From SFEL01 sp045603585 (GTDB lineage Bacteria; Bacillota; Clostridia; Christensenellales; CAG-138): a stretch of 64,000 nucleotides of DNA. The notes below the pieces were generated by a model. It was not told where the DNA came from. It made no database searches and saw only the letters and a list, made by a program, of their open reading frames with translations. The position numbers and the translations under genes are program-made. Below, piece by piece: positions 39,163 to 47,001 of this stretch; within the stretch, counting starts at the first letter, position 1, and each line of letters begins with the position of its first letter. The stretch covers positions 28,276 to 92,275 of the forward strand of contig JAZUMK010000042.1 of assembly GCA_045603585.1 (NCBI GenBank), written 5' to 3'.

Positions 39163-39840
39163 ATGCTTGGAACCATAGTGAACACCCTTGCGGTGGCGGC
39201 AGGCGGCACAATAGGCCTGCTGCTGAAAAAAGGCATACCTCAGAAGGTCACGGATGCGGTCATGCAGGGTCTTGCCCTGTGCGTAATATTCATGGGCATA
39301 TCCGGCGCCCTTGAGGGCAGCAAAACTCTGGCCATGATAGTTGCCATGGCGCTGGGCGCGGTGGTGGGCACGCTGCTGGATCTGGACGGTAGGCTGAATA
39401 AGCTTGGCGATGCCATCGAAAACAAGATGGCCCCCGGCGGTCAGGGAAAGATAGCCACAGGCTTTGTCACCGCCAGCCTGCTTTACTGCGTAGGCGCCCT
39501 TGCCATAGTGGGCAGCCTGCAGAGCGGCCTCACCGGCGACCATTCCATGCTGTATACCAAGTCCATGCTGGACTTTATCTCCTCCATAGTGCTGTGCGCA
39601 AGCCTGGGAGTGGGCGTAATACTGTCCGCGGTTACCCTGTTTCTCTATCAGGGCGTTATAACCATACTGGCGCAGGCCCTTGCCCCTGTGCTTACGGATG
39701 GGGTTATTGCGGAGATGACCTGCGTGGGAAGCCTGCTGATAATCGGCATGGGTCTCAATATGCTGGGGGTCACCAAGATAAAGATAATGAATTACGTGCC
39801 TGCCATCTTCATTGTTATCGGGCTGTATTTCATAATGTAA
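39163..39840 (+). CDS. DUF554 membrane protein
   Basis: 225 residues with about seven membrane helices. MLGTIVNTLAVAAGGTIGLL with LKKGIP, then GGQGKIATGFVTASLLYCVG is the signature of DUF554 (YdfK/YqgA-like) proteins. Their function is not established; a transport role is presumed. RBS AAGGAG lies 12 bases upstream. No partner genes. Confidence 0.88.
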   Translation: MLGTIVNTLAVAAGGTIGLLLKKGIPQKVTDAVMQGLALCVIFMGISGALEGSKTLAMIVAMALGAVVGTLLDLDGRLNKLGDAIENKMAPGGQGKIATGFVTASLLYCVGALAIVGSLQSGLTGDHSMLYTKSMLDFISSIVLCASLGVGVILSAVTLFLYQGVITILAQALAPVLTDGVIAEMTCVGSLLIIGMGLNMLGVTKIKIMNYVPAIFIVIGLYFIM

Positions 39841-40014
39841 AATTCCGCTATTAATAAGGGTTATCAGAGGGGCCGTATGGCCCCTTTTTCCATATGATGT
39901 ATTTTTCACACACTGCTTGTATTGTTCTCATAAACCGTGATAAAATGTATACAGGAAAAGATGGCTCCGATGGAGTTTCTGTCGGAGCAAGAGAATATTC
40001 AAGGAGGATTTTTC

Positions 40015-40707
40015 ATGCAGTATTCACGCGAAGTGGAAGAAATGTATTGCGTTGCAAAGGGCGCAAAGCATGAACCCGCTCCCATACCCGAAGAGGGCAA
40101 ATGGGTAAAAGCCAAGGAAGTTAAGGATATCAGCGGCCTGACTCACGGTGTAGGCTGGTGCGCTCCCCAGCAGGGCGCCTGCAAGCTGACCCTCAACATC
40201 AAGGAAGGCATCATTCAGGAAGCATTGGTTGAAACTCTGGGCTGCTCCGGCATGACCCACAGCGCCGCCATGGCCTCCGAGATCCTTCCCGGCAAGACCA
40301 TTCTGGAAGCACTGAACACCGACCTCGTATGCGATGCCATCAACACCGCCATGAGGGAACTGTTCCTTCAGATAGTATACGGCCGCAGCCAGAGCGCCTT
40401 CTCCGAGGGCGGCCTGGTAATCGGCGCAGGCCTTGAGGACCTGGGCAGGGGCCTCCGCAGCCAGATCGGCACCATGTACGGCACCCTCAAGAAGGGCCCC
40501 CGTTATCTGGAAATGGCAGAAGGCTATGTTCTGGGCATTGGCGTTGACGAGAATAACGAGATCATCGGCTACAAGTTCGTACATCTCGGCAAGATGATGG
40601 ACGCCATCAAGAAGGGCGTAGACCCCAAGGAAGCTTACGAGAAGAACATCGGCACCTACGGCCGCTTTGCTGAGGCCGTTAAGGTTCTGGACCCCCGCAA
40701 GGAATAA
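40015..40707 (+). CDS. NifU-like scaffold protein paired with GGGtGRT protein
   Basis: 230 residues from the ATG at 40015 (AAGGAGG eight bases upstream). GWCAPQQGACKLTLNIKEG and LGCSGMTHSAAMASEILPGK resemble the NifU N-terminal fold that holds iron-sulfur clusters, with cysteines at CAPQQGAC and GCSGM. The conserved Clostridia pairing with the next gene, a GGGtGRT protein, supports the assignment. Substrate and acceptor proteins are unknown. Codon bias indicates high expression. Confidence 0.78.
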   Translation: MQYSREVEEMYCVAKGAKHEPAPIPEEGKWVKAKEVKDISGLTHGVGWCAPQQGACKLTLNIKEGIIQEALVETLGCSGMTHSAAMASEILPGKTILEALNTDLVCDAINTAMRELFLQIVYGRSQSAFSEGGLVIGAGLEDLGRGLRSQIGTMYGTLKKGPRYLEMAEGYVLGIGVDENNEIIGYKFVHLGKMMDAIKKGVDPKEAYEKNIGTYGRFAEAVKVLDPRKE

Positions 40708-40720
40708 GGAGGGCGGCATA

Positions 40721-41716
40721 ATGGCAACTTTTGAAGGTTACGAAAGAAGAATAAATCAGATCAACCCCGTTCTGGAACAGTATGGTCTCAAGACCCTTGA
40801 AGAGGCAGATGAGCTCCTCAAGTCCAAGGGCATCGACGTACGCTCCATCGTTCTGGGCATCCAGCCCATCGCCTTTGAGAACGCCGTATGGGCATACACT
40901 CTGGGCGCAGCTATCGCCGTAAAGAAGGGCGTTAAGAGCGCTGCTGAGGCTGCCGAGTGCATCGGCGAAGGTCTCCAGACCTTCTGCATCCCCGGCTCCG
41001 TTGCCGACCAGCGCAAGGTTGGTCTGGGCCACGGCAATCTGGCTGCCATGCTGCTGAGCGACAGCACCAAGTGCTTCGCCTTCCTGGCAGGCCACGAGAG
41101 CTTTGCAGCCGCTGAGGGCGCCATCGGTATCGCCCGCACCGCCAACAAGGTCCGCAAGGAGCCCCTGCAGGTCATCCTCAACGGCCTTGGCAAGGACGCA
41201 TCCTACATCATCTCCCGTATCAACGGCTTCACCTATGTTGAGACCGAGTACGATCAGTTCACCGGTGAGCTGAAGATCCTTGAAACCAAGGCATTCAGCA
41301 ACGGCGAGCGCGCAAAGGTACGCTGCTACGGCGCAGACGACGTAAACGAGGGCGTAGCCATCATGCGTCACGAGGGCGTGGATGTTTCCATCACCGGCAA
41401 CTCCACCAACCCCACCCGCTTCCAGCACCCCGTTGCCGGCACCTACAAGAAGTGGTGCAATGAGAACGGCAAGAAGTACTTCTCCGTTGCTTCCGGCGGC
41501 GGCACCGGCCGTACCCTGCATCCTGACAACATGGCAGCCGGCCCCGCTTCCTACGGCATGACCGACACCATGGGCCGTATGCACGGCGACGCCCAGTTCG
41601 CAGGCTCTTCCTCCGTTCCCGCCCACGTAGAAATGATGGGCCTCATCGGCGCAGGCAACAACCCCATGGTTGGCATGACTGTTGCTGTTGCCGTTGCCAT
41701 CAGCGAAGCAAAGTAA
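40721..41716 (+). CDS. GGGtGRT family protein
   Basis: 331 residues from the ATG at 40721, 13 bp after the NifU-like gene, with AAGGAGG upstream. The family-defining motif is visible as ASGGGTGRTLHPDNMA. IVLGIQPIAFENAVWAYTLG and GLGHGNLAAMLLSD are further conserved parts. The biochemical activity of this family has not been described to my knowledge. Strongly biased codons suggest abundance. Terminator at 41775-41822. Confidence 0.88.
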   Translation: MATFEGYERRINQINPVLEQYGLKTLEEADELLKSKGIDVRSIVLGIQPIAFENAVWAYTLGAAIAVKKGVKSAAEAAECIGEGLQTFCIPGSVADQRKVGLGHGNLAAMLLSDSTKCFAFLAGHESFAAAEGAIGIARTANKVRKEPLQVILNGLGKDASYIISRINGFTYVETEYDQFTGELKILETKAFSNGERAKVRCYGADDVNEGVAIMRHEGVDVSITGNSTNPTRFQHPVAGTYKKWCNENGKKYFSVASGGGTGRTLHPDNMAAGPASYGMTDTMGRMHGDAQFAGSSSVPAHVEMMGLIGAGNNPMVGMTVAVAVAISEAK

Positions 41717-41774
41717 TAGCTGCCTGAACCGCTTTTCAGCATCTGAAAAGGGCAAATAAAGCAAAATTTGGATT

Positions 41775-41822
41775 AGACACATCATTGTGCGAAAAACACC
41801 AATGATGTGTCTAACTTTTTAT
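41775..41822 (+). terminator. Terminator after the GGGtGRT gene
   Basis: AGACACATCATTG and CAATGATGTGTCT form a 13-bp stem with a 12-base loop, followed by AACTTTTTATTT. Confidence 0.85.
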
Positions 41823-41949
41823 TTAGCCACATCATTATGATGGGAGGAATAATTGCCCAAAATTACAGTTGAATTATGTGCATTTGCTTGATAGGATATA
41901 AATATCTTACAGAATAAAAAATAGATAAAGATATTTTGAGGATGAGCTT

Positions 41950-43674
41950 ATGAAGAAAAAGTTTGCTGCGATTTTGATGACCGTTCTGATGACTCTCTCT
42001 CTTGTTCCCGGCAGTGCATTTGCAGAGGAAACATACAATCTGTGGGTAGGAGGGGTGCAGGTAACCAGTGAAAACTTGCATATTGATAATAGCGATGATT
42101 CCGGAATTAGCGGCATTGCAATTTATGACCCTGATCAAAATCTTTTGTCTTTGTTTGGTTTTTCTTATGCAGGTAGGGGGTATTCGTGGACGAGCGGTTC
42201 AGAAGCTTCTATATATTATGGTGGTACTGATATTCTTGCTATAGCTACTTCAGAAGGTGAAACCAGCATAACTCATCTGCCTTCTGCAGATTGCATTAAC
42301 AGCTATGGTATATATTCCAATGGTGGAATCTTGATATTCGGACATGATAGTGACAGCTTGATTGTCAACGGCGGAGCGGGTACTACAAGCTTTGGTATAT
42401 ATGCAAATGGCAGTAACGACAGCAACAACAGAAGCGGTGGACTTAGAGTATATGAATGCAGCGTGGTCGCCAATGGTGGAGCTTCGGTAGACAATGGAAG
42501 TGCGAGTTATGGAGTGATGGCAGATGGTGACATTGACGTAGAAGGCGGTAGCTTGACGGGAAATGGCGGCAGTAGTGGCAAGGAAAGTTATGGCATACAC
42601 ACCAGCGGCGGAATTAATATAAGCAATGACGGCAGTTTAATTGGCAATGGCGGAGATGTGAACGGAGAAGATAGCTACAGCATGGGCGTGTATTCTGACG
42701 AGGGCATCGATATGCTTGGAGGAAGTTTGATGGGCTGCGGAGGAGTCGGCAAGTTTAGCTATGGCACAGCAACATATAACATCACGGTATACAGTGGTAG
42801 CTTAACTGCCAATGGAGGAATCGGCAATTATAGTTACGGTGTGAATGCAAAGGCTGGCATTAGAGTATCTGGCGGCAACCTGTCGGGCAGCGGAGGCACG
42901 GCTGTTTACGCAAGTTATGGTGTAGAAGCTACTGGATATGTAGAGGTATCCAGCAATGGTATCCTAATGGGTAAGGGCGGAACTGCAACTGATGTATATG
43001 GTATGAGTTTTGGAGTATATCCTAGCAGGCTTAATGTATCTGGGGGTAACCTGACGGGCATAGGCGGTAATGCTATGGAAAGCTTTGGTGTAAATGCTAT
43101 TTCAGATGGCATATCTATATCCGGAGGCGTTACTGTAGCACAGGGAAATAAGGCGGCATTCTTTGTAAAGCCCACGGTTAAAGACACTTTTACCGATGCA
43201 AAGGTGTGGTACGGAGATGATGAAACTGCAGCAGACGATGCAGGCCAGAAACTGATAAGTGACCTTGAGACAAAATTCAATCAAAAGTATGTTCGTATTG
43301 CGGCAGCTCCTGATTCCGGCATAACCCCAACTCCTGTACCCTATGGCAAAGGCAAAGACCACTGGATAAAGTATGAGGGCGGAAACAGTTTTTCCACGAG
43401 TTGCGGTGCTGTTCCTACTGCGGTTGAAATTGATGGCGTGGAAACGGGCTTCGTGGGTGATGGCAGATATCTCACCGTAACCTGTGTACCTGCAGGTGCA
43501 AATCGTATTACTGTGCGTTGGAATTCCACCAGTGTAAGCGTTAATTTCAAGCCGGATGCAGCAGCATACTGTACCGAGGTTGAAATACCCAAAACCGGCG
43601 ATGCATCCTCTATAGGCTGCGCACTGATGGCAGTCATAGCGGCTGCGGGCACTATGAGAATAAGGCGCAAATAA
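41950..43674 (+). CDS. Secreted repeat protein with variant sortase signal
   Basis: 574 residues. A signal peptide (KKKFAAILMTVLMTLSLVPG, cut after AFA near residue 25) precedes a long beta-helix-like region (about 100-410) of glycine/serine-rich repeats, recognisable as SYGI/V...GGSLTGNGG units of about 25-40 residues. A non-repeat domain and the C-terminus PKTGD, hydrophobic helix and RIRRK tail form a degenerate LPxTG-type anchor. It is probably a wall-attached adhesin or carbohydrate-binding protein. No sortase gene is in the window. Confidence 0.82.
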   Translation: MKKKFAAILMTVLMTLSLVPGSAFAEETYNLWVGGVQVTSENLHIDNSDDSGISGIAIYDPDQNLLSLFGFSYAGRGYSWTSGSEASIYYGGTDILAIATSEGETSITHLPSADCINSYGIYSNGGILIFGHDSDSLIVNGGAGTTSFGIYANGSNDSNNRSGGLRVYECSVVANGGASVDNGSASYGVMADGDIDVEGGSLTGNGGSSGKESYGIHTSGGINISNDGSLIGNGGDVNGEDSYSMGVYSDEGIDMLGGSLMGCGGVGKFSYGTATYNITVYSGSLTANGGIGNYSYGVNAKAGIRVSGGNLSGSGGTAVYASYGVEATGYVEVSSNGILMGKGGTATDVYGMSFGVYPSRLNVSGGNLTGIGGNAMESFGVNAISDGISISGGVTVAQGNKAAFFVKPTVKDTFTDAKVWYGDDETAADDAGQKLISDLETKFNQKYVRIAAAPDSGITPTPVPYGKGKDHWIKYEGGNSFSTSCGAVPTAVEIDGVETGFVGDGRYLTVTCVPAGANRITVRWNSTSVSVNFKPDAAAYCTEVEIPKTGDASSIGCALMAVIAAAGTMRIRRK

Positions 43675-43690
43675 AATAATTACAAAACTA

Positions 43691-43717
43691 AAGGCACCCT
43701 CCACGGGTGCCTTTTTT
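43691..43717 (+). terminator. Terminator of the surface-protein gene
   Basis: AAGGCACCC and GGGTGCCTT form a 9-bp stem with a 5-base loop, followed by TTTT. Confidence 0.92.
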
Positions 43718-43734
43718 CGACTTATCCCTTATAC

Positions 43735-43765
43735 AGTACCGCTACCGGTACTTATATGGTATAAT
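43735..43765 (+). promoter_or_regulatory. Promoter with palindromic operator before the WYL operon
   Basis: AGTACCG (43735-43741) and CGGTACT (43746-43752) are a perfect inverted repeat upstream of the extended -10 TGGTATAAT (43757-43765). The palindrome fills the -35/spacer region, where a repressor would block polymerase. The adjacent WYL regulator is the likely binder. Confidence 0.65.
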
Positions 43766-43790
43766 AACAGCGGCGCAACAAGGAGGACAC

Positions 43791-44072
43791 ATGGGATTCT
43801 TATCGTATCTGTTTGGGCTGATAAGCCTGCTGCTGACGGCGGACGGGCTGTTTTTCAAAACCGGCATCGGGGAGCTTTTGCCATGGTTTACCGGGGCGGG
43901 GGCGGCGGTGACCGGCTGCCTTATCGCGGTGGTGTGGTATTTTGAGATAAAGGCCACGGAGAAGGCGAAAAAGCACAGGGCAAAGGCCTTTGCCGCAATG
44001 CTTTTCAATGTGGCGGCCTGCATACTGGCGGTGTGCCTGCTGATAATGGGCATACTGGAAACCATAGTATAG
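43791..44072 (+). CDS. Small membrane protein, WYL operon
   Basis: 93 residues from the ATG at 43791 (AAGGAGG six bases upstream). Three hydrophobic helices (about 4-20, 30-50, 70-90) are separated by a basic loop (ATEKAKKHRAKA). No family recognised. It is the first gene of an operon with a WYL regulator and a lipoprotein, and may be their regulatory target. Confidence 0.65.
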   Translation: MGFLSYLFGLISLLLTADGLFFKTGIGELLPWFTGAGAAVTGCLIAVVWYFEIKATEKAKKHRAKAFAAMLFNVAACILAVCLLIMGILETIV

Positions 44073-44081
44073 GAGGGGCGT

Positions 44082-44798
44082 ATGTCAAATACCAAGCTGA
44101 AGCCATTGTATCTGATGGACATATTCCGCGAAATGACAGACGAGGAGCATCGCCTTACCGTACCTGAGCTGGTGGAAGAGCTGCAGCGGCGGGGCGTGCG
44201 CTCCGAGCGCAAGGGCATATACAGGGACATAGATGCGCTTATCGAATACGGCGCGGATATTCGCAAAACCGGCACAGGGTATTATCTTGCCTCAAGGAGC
44301 TTTACCCAGAGCGAGCTCCGCCATATTGCATGGGCGCTGAAAAGCGCAGGCTTCCTCTCGGAGAAGCGCACAGCTATGCTGATGGGCAAAGTGGGGGCAA
44401 TTGGCGGCAATTACACGGGTAAAAAGCTTATCCGTGGGGGAATGCATGCCAAAAAGAGCGAAAATGACGAGCTGCTGACCGCAATGGATGTACTGGATAA
44501 GGCCATCGGCGGGCGGCGGCAGGTAACCTTTTCATATGAAAAAAACAGGGATATTTCCTTAAGGAGATATCGGGTAAGCCCGTATGGGCTGATGTTCATA
44601 AAGGGCAGATGCTACCTTGCCTGCAATATAGAGGGCAGGGAGGATCTGAGCTGCATTCCGGTATACCGCATGCGGGCAGTGCGCTCGGATATGAGCCCAT
44701 GGCGGCATTACAGCGAGGTGAGCGATTATCGGGGCGAGTTTCCGCTGGCGGATTTCGCCGCGAGGGCTGTGCGCAATGGCATGACAGAGGAGGTATGA
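44082..44798 (+). CDS. WYL-domain transcription regulator
   Basis: 238 residues. A winged helix (about 1-65, LTVPELVEELQRRGVRSERK followed by GIYRDIDALIEYG) is followed by a WYL-type domain (about 135-215) with RRYRVSPYGLMFIKGRCYL, where the usual WYL is written as CYL. WYL regulators sense ligands such as nucleotides or ssDNA and often control defence or repair genes. Nine-bp gap to the preceding membrane-protein gene; AGGAGGGG ribosome site. Probably autoregulates at 43735-43752. Confidence 0.87.
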   Translation: MSNTKLKPLYLMDIFREMTDEEHRLTVPELVEELQRRGVRSERKGIYRDIDALIEYGADIRKTGTGYYLASRSFTQSELRHIAWALKSAGFLSEKRTAMLMGKVGAIGGNYTGKKLIRGGMHAKKSENDELLTAMDVLDKAIGGRRQVTFSYEKNRDISLRRYRVSPYGLMFIKGRCYLACNIEGREDLSCIPVYRMRAVRSDMSPWRHYSEVSDYRGEFPLADFAARAVRNGMTEEV

Positions 44799-44799
44799 T

Positions 44800-45210
44800 A
44801 TGCTGAAAGGGCATATGAAAAAACTGATATGCGTTGCTGTGGCGTGCATTTTTGCCGCGGCAGCGTGGGGCTGTGCCAAGGAGCAGCCCAAGGAGAGCCA
44901 GTGGGAGATATCCGTATTGTGCGCTGAGGAATCGGCACAGGATTCCTACGTGATAACCTACGGCGGCGTAACGGTGACCTCAGAGACCGGCATACTGACC
45001 CTTCAGAACCGCAATGATTTTGAGATCGCGGTGCATCTTTCCTGCAATGGGCAGGAGGAGCAGATATTCGAAATACAGCCGGGCGGCATTACCGTGTTTC
45101 ATCAGGCGGTAAAGGGAGAGGTGTATACCGTTGGCGTGCATGCCGAGGCAAAAGAGGGAACCAAAATAAACCTTATGGTTTATGACGGCGAAAGAAGCGA
45201 AGTGTACTAA
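44800..45210 (+). CDS. Lipoprotein of unknown function
   Basis: 136 residues, starting right after the WYL stop, with GAGGAGG upstream. Basic N-terminus, hydrophobic helix and lipobox AAWGC at about residue 25. The mature part is mostly beta (VITYGGVTVTSETGILTLQN) and has one more cysteine. No family recognised. Ends at a strong bidirectional terminator. Confidence 0.75.
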   Translation: MLKGHMKKLICVAVACIFAAAAWGCAKEQPKESQWEISVLCAEESAQDSYVITYGGVTVTSETGILTLQNRNDFEIAVHLSCNGQEEQIFEIQPGGITVFHQAVKGEVYTVGVHAEAKEGTKINLMVYDGERSEVY

Positions 45211-45213
45211 AAT

Positions 45214-45237
45214 AAAAAAGCCCATAAGGGCTTTTTT
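45214..45237. terminator. Bidirectional terminator, lipoprotein and minus-strand membrane protein
   Basis: AAAAAAGCCC and GGGCTTTTTT with an ATAA loop; T runs on both strands. Confidence 0.92.
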
Positions 45238-45733
45238 ATTTGGCGGTTTGTTTTGTGATGTATATGTGCGCCGCGCCGAATATTATCGCCATTACTGCCA
45301 GCAGCCAGTGCCTGAGGGTAAGGCCGCTCAGCAGGAATATGGCAATGGGGATGACGGAAAGCAGAATGGCAAGGTCCTCTGACGGCTTTTTTAAATACGG
45401 GATATAGCAGGCCCAGTAGGCTATGAGCAGCGCCCCGTTGCCGAAGATGTAAATCATCAGGCCGATTATGGAGCCAAAGCCGAATTTTACAAGGCCGATA
45501 TTGCATATCATCAGCAGCATGCAGGCATAGCGGCCTATGTTCTCAAGTATGAGGGCTGCTTTGCTTACAGGGGGACGGGGTTCACCCCGATGCTTTACGG
45601 CGTAAATTATATTGGGTATCAGCATCAGAACAACTATTATAAGGCCGAAGAAATTTATCCAGCCGGGAGATGATGTTACAAATATTGCGGTGGGGCCGTC
45701 TGCTCCGCCGATGATGCCTATGCTCTGATCCAT
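45236..45733 (-). CDS. Membrane protein with decarboxylase-like GGADGPTAI motif
   Basis: 165 residues; AAGGAG ribosome site. The N-terminus IGIIGGADGPTAIFV repeats a motif of the membrane beta subunits of sodium-pumping decarboxylases. The rest consists of four hydrophobic helices with an RHRGEPRPP loop and does not resemble that subunit otherwise. It may be a small paralogue that kept only the motif. 12 bp downstream of sfsA, so co-transcribed. Confidence 0.6.
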   Translation of the reverse strand: MDQSIGIIGGADGPTAIFVTSSPGWINFFGLIIVVLMLIPNIIYAVKHRGEPRPPVSKAALILENIGRYACMLLMICNIGLVKFGFGSIIGLMIYIFGNGALLIAYWACYIPYLKKPSEDLAILLSVIPIAIFLLSGLTLRHWLLAVMAIIFGAAHIYITKQTAK

Positions 45734-45745
45734 ATGTACTCCTTT

Positions 45746-46420
45746 CTATAAATCCACATCTATTTCTTTATCTGCTGTCATGCTGTCCTCAGTGACGATG
45801 CAGTCAAGGGCGATGATTTTCACGCCGGCTTTTTTTGCATCCCGAAGGGCAGCGCCAAACTGGGGATGGGTAACGTCATTGGGCACAAGGCGGGAAACGC
45901 CCTTCATCTGCACGATGAACAGCATCAGCGCCTCTGCGCCGCTCTCCACGCAGGAGATAAGATGGCGTATGTGCTTGACTCCCCGCTCTGTTGGGGCATC
46001 CGGAAACATGGCGGTGTCCCCATCAAACAGGGTAACGCCCTTTACCTCCGCAAATATGGGCTTTTCACCTTGGCGTTCAATGTAAAAATCCAGCCGTGAA
46101 TCTCCGTGGCGGTATTCGGATTTTATAATTGCATCGGGATACAGCTTTGCAAGGTATTCCCCTGCGGCGGCGTTTGGCGCCTGGCTGTCCATATTCAGCA
46201 GCACACCGCGGCTGTATACGCCGATAAGGTCATATGGGGTCTTGCGGGCAGGGTTGTCAGATGGCACCAGTACCACCTTGGCCCCCGGGATAAGCAGCTC
46301 CTTGCATCGGCCCGTGTTTTTTACATGTACCGTCTCCATGCGGCCGTCCAGCTCCACCTTTGCAATAAAGCGGTTTGGCCGGGAGATAAAGGAGGCGGTA
46401 ACAGTGGAAGGATAATTCAT
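45746..46420 (-). CDS. sfsA: SfsA-family nuclease-like protein
   Basis: 224 residues. FISRPNRFIAKVELDG, HVKNTGRCKELLIPG and the active-site-like LDFYIERQGEKPIFAEVKGV, then FPDAPTERGVKH are conserved SfsA motifs. Once called sugar fermentation stimulation protein, SfsA has a PD-(D/E)xK-like fold and is now described as a DNA/RNA-binding nuclease. Divergent from grdX. Extended -10 at 46451-46459. Confidence 0.93.
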   Translation of the reverse strand: MNYPSTVTASFISRPNRFIAKVELDGRMETVHVKNTGRCKELLIPGAKVVLVPSDNPARKTPYDLIGVYSRGVLLNMDSQAPNAAAGEYLAKLYPDAIIKSEYRHGDSRLDFYIERQGEKPIFAEVKGVTLFDGDTAMFPDAPTERGVKHIRHLISCVESGAEALMLFIVQMKGVSRLVPNDVTHPQFGAALRDAKKAGVKIIALDCIVTEDSMTADKEIDVDL

Positions 46421-46450
46421 GGGTATGTCCTCATATGGTGGATTGAATCA

Positions 46451-46459
46451 ATTATAGCA
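46451..46459 (-). promoter_or_regulatory. Extended -10 promoter of sfsA
   Basis: Minus-strand TGCTATAAT about 30 bp upstream of the sfsA start. Confidence 0.6.
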
Positions 46460-46520
46460 GAAAAAACGCTTTTCAAACATAAAAAACGAATAATACCTCC
46501 GCCGATGGGAACAACATACC

Positions 46521-46559
46521 AAGGACAGGCATGAATGATCGCCCTGCCCTTTATTTTTT
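46521..46559 (+). terminator. Terminator-like hairpin in the grdX leader
   Basis: AAGGACAGG (46521-46529) pairs with CCTGCCCTT (46543-46551) with one A-C mismatch, followed by TATTTTTT. It lies about 25 bp before the grdX start, so read-through may be regulated. No glycine riboswitch was recognised. Confidence 0.5.
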
Positions 46560-46581
46560 GCAAAGAAGGGAGAAAAGCAAG

Positions 46582-47001
46582 GTGAAAAAGGGAGATTGCA
46601 TCATAGTGACAAATAATCCGCTGGCACAGGAAAAACTGGGGGAAGAGTTTTCCGTATGCTTTGTAAACGGAGGATATACGGATGTGCTGACAAGGGTGCG
46701 GGATATGGTATATGTGGGTCATGGATTGCTTACCCATCCCCTTATGGGCAGCGTCAAGCCTGATGTTACACCGTACCGCACAGTGGCGGTATCAAAAAAA
46801 ACGGATGAATTTTCCGCTGAATATTCACAAATAATATCAAACAGCATAGCCGCCATAGAAAAATTCACCCTGCCTGCAAAGCACTTTGAACAAAGGATAC
46901 TGAAGGATCTGCAGCTGGTGGATCTCAGCCTTATATGCAGCGGGCTTGAGGGAATGGGGGCGGCGGATAACAACAGGAAAAATGGAGGGATCTTTTTTTG
47001 A
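46582..47001 (+). CDS. grdX: GrdX protein
   Basis: 139 residues from the GTG at 46582 with GGGAG nine bases upstream; the in-frame ATG at 46531 lies in the loop of the leader hairpin. The sequence (IIVTNNPLAQEKLGEEFSV, VYVGHGLLTHPLMGSVKP) matches the small GrdX proteins that open glycine reductase operons. Its function is unknown, perhaps regulatory or chaperone-like. Its TGA overlaps the TTG start of grdE. Confidence 0.85.
   Translation: MKKGDCIIVTNNPLAQEKLGEEFSVCFVNGGYTDVLTRVRDMVYVGHGLLTHPLMGSVKPDVTPYRTVAVSKKTDEFSAEYSQIISNSIAAIEKFTLPAKHFEQRILKDLQLVDLSLICSGLEGMGAADNNRKNGGIFF

Noticed and set aside
46421..46581. Glycine riboswitch before grdX
   Set aside because: No conserved aptamer cores recognised, although the operon would be a logical target. 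A covariance-model search would be decisive.
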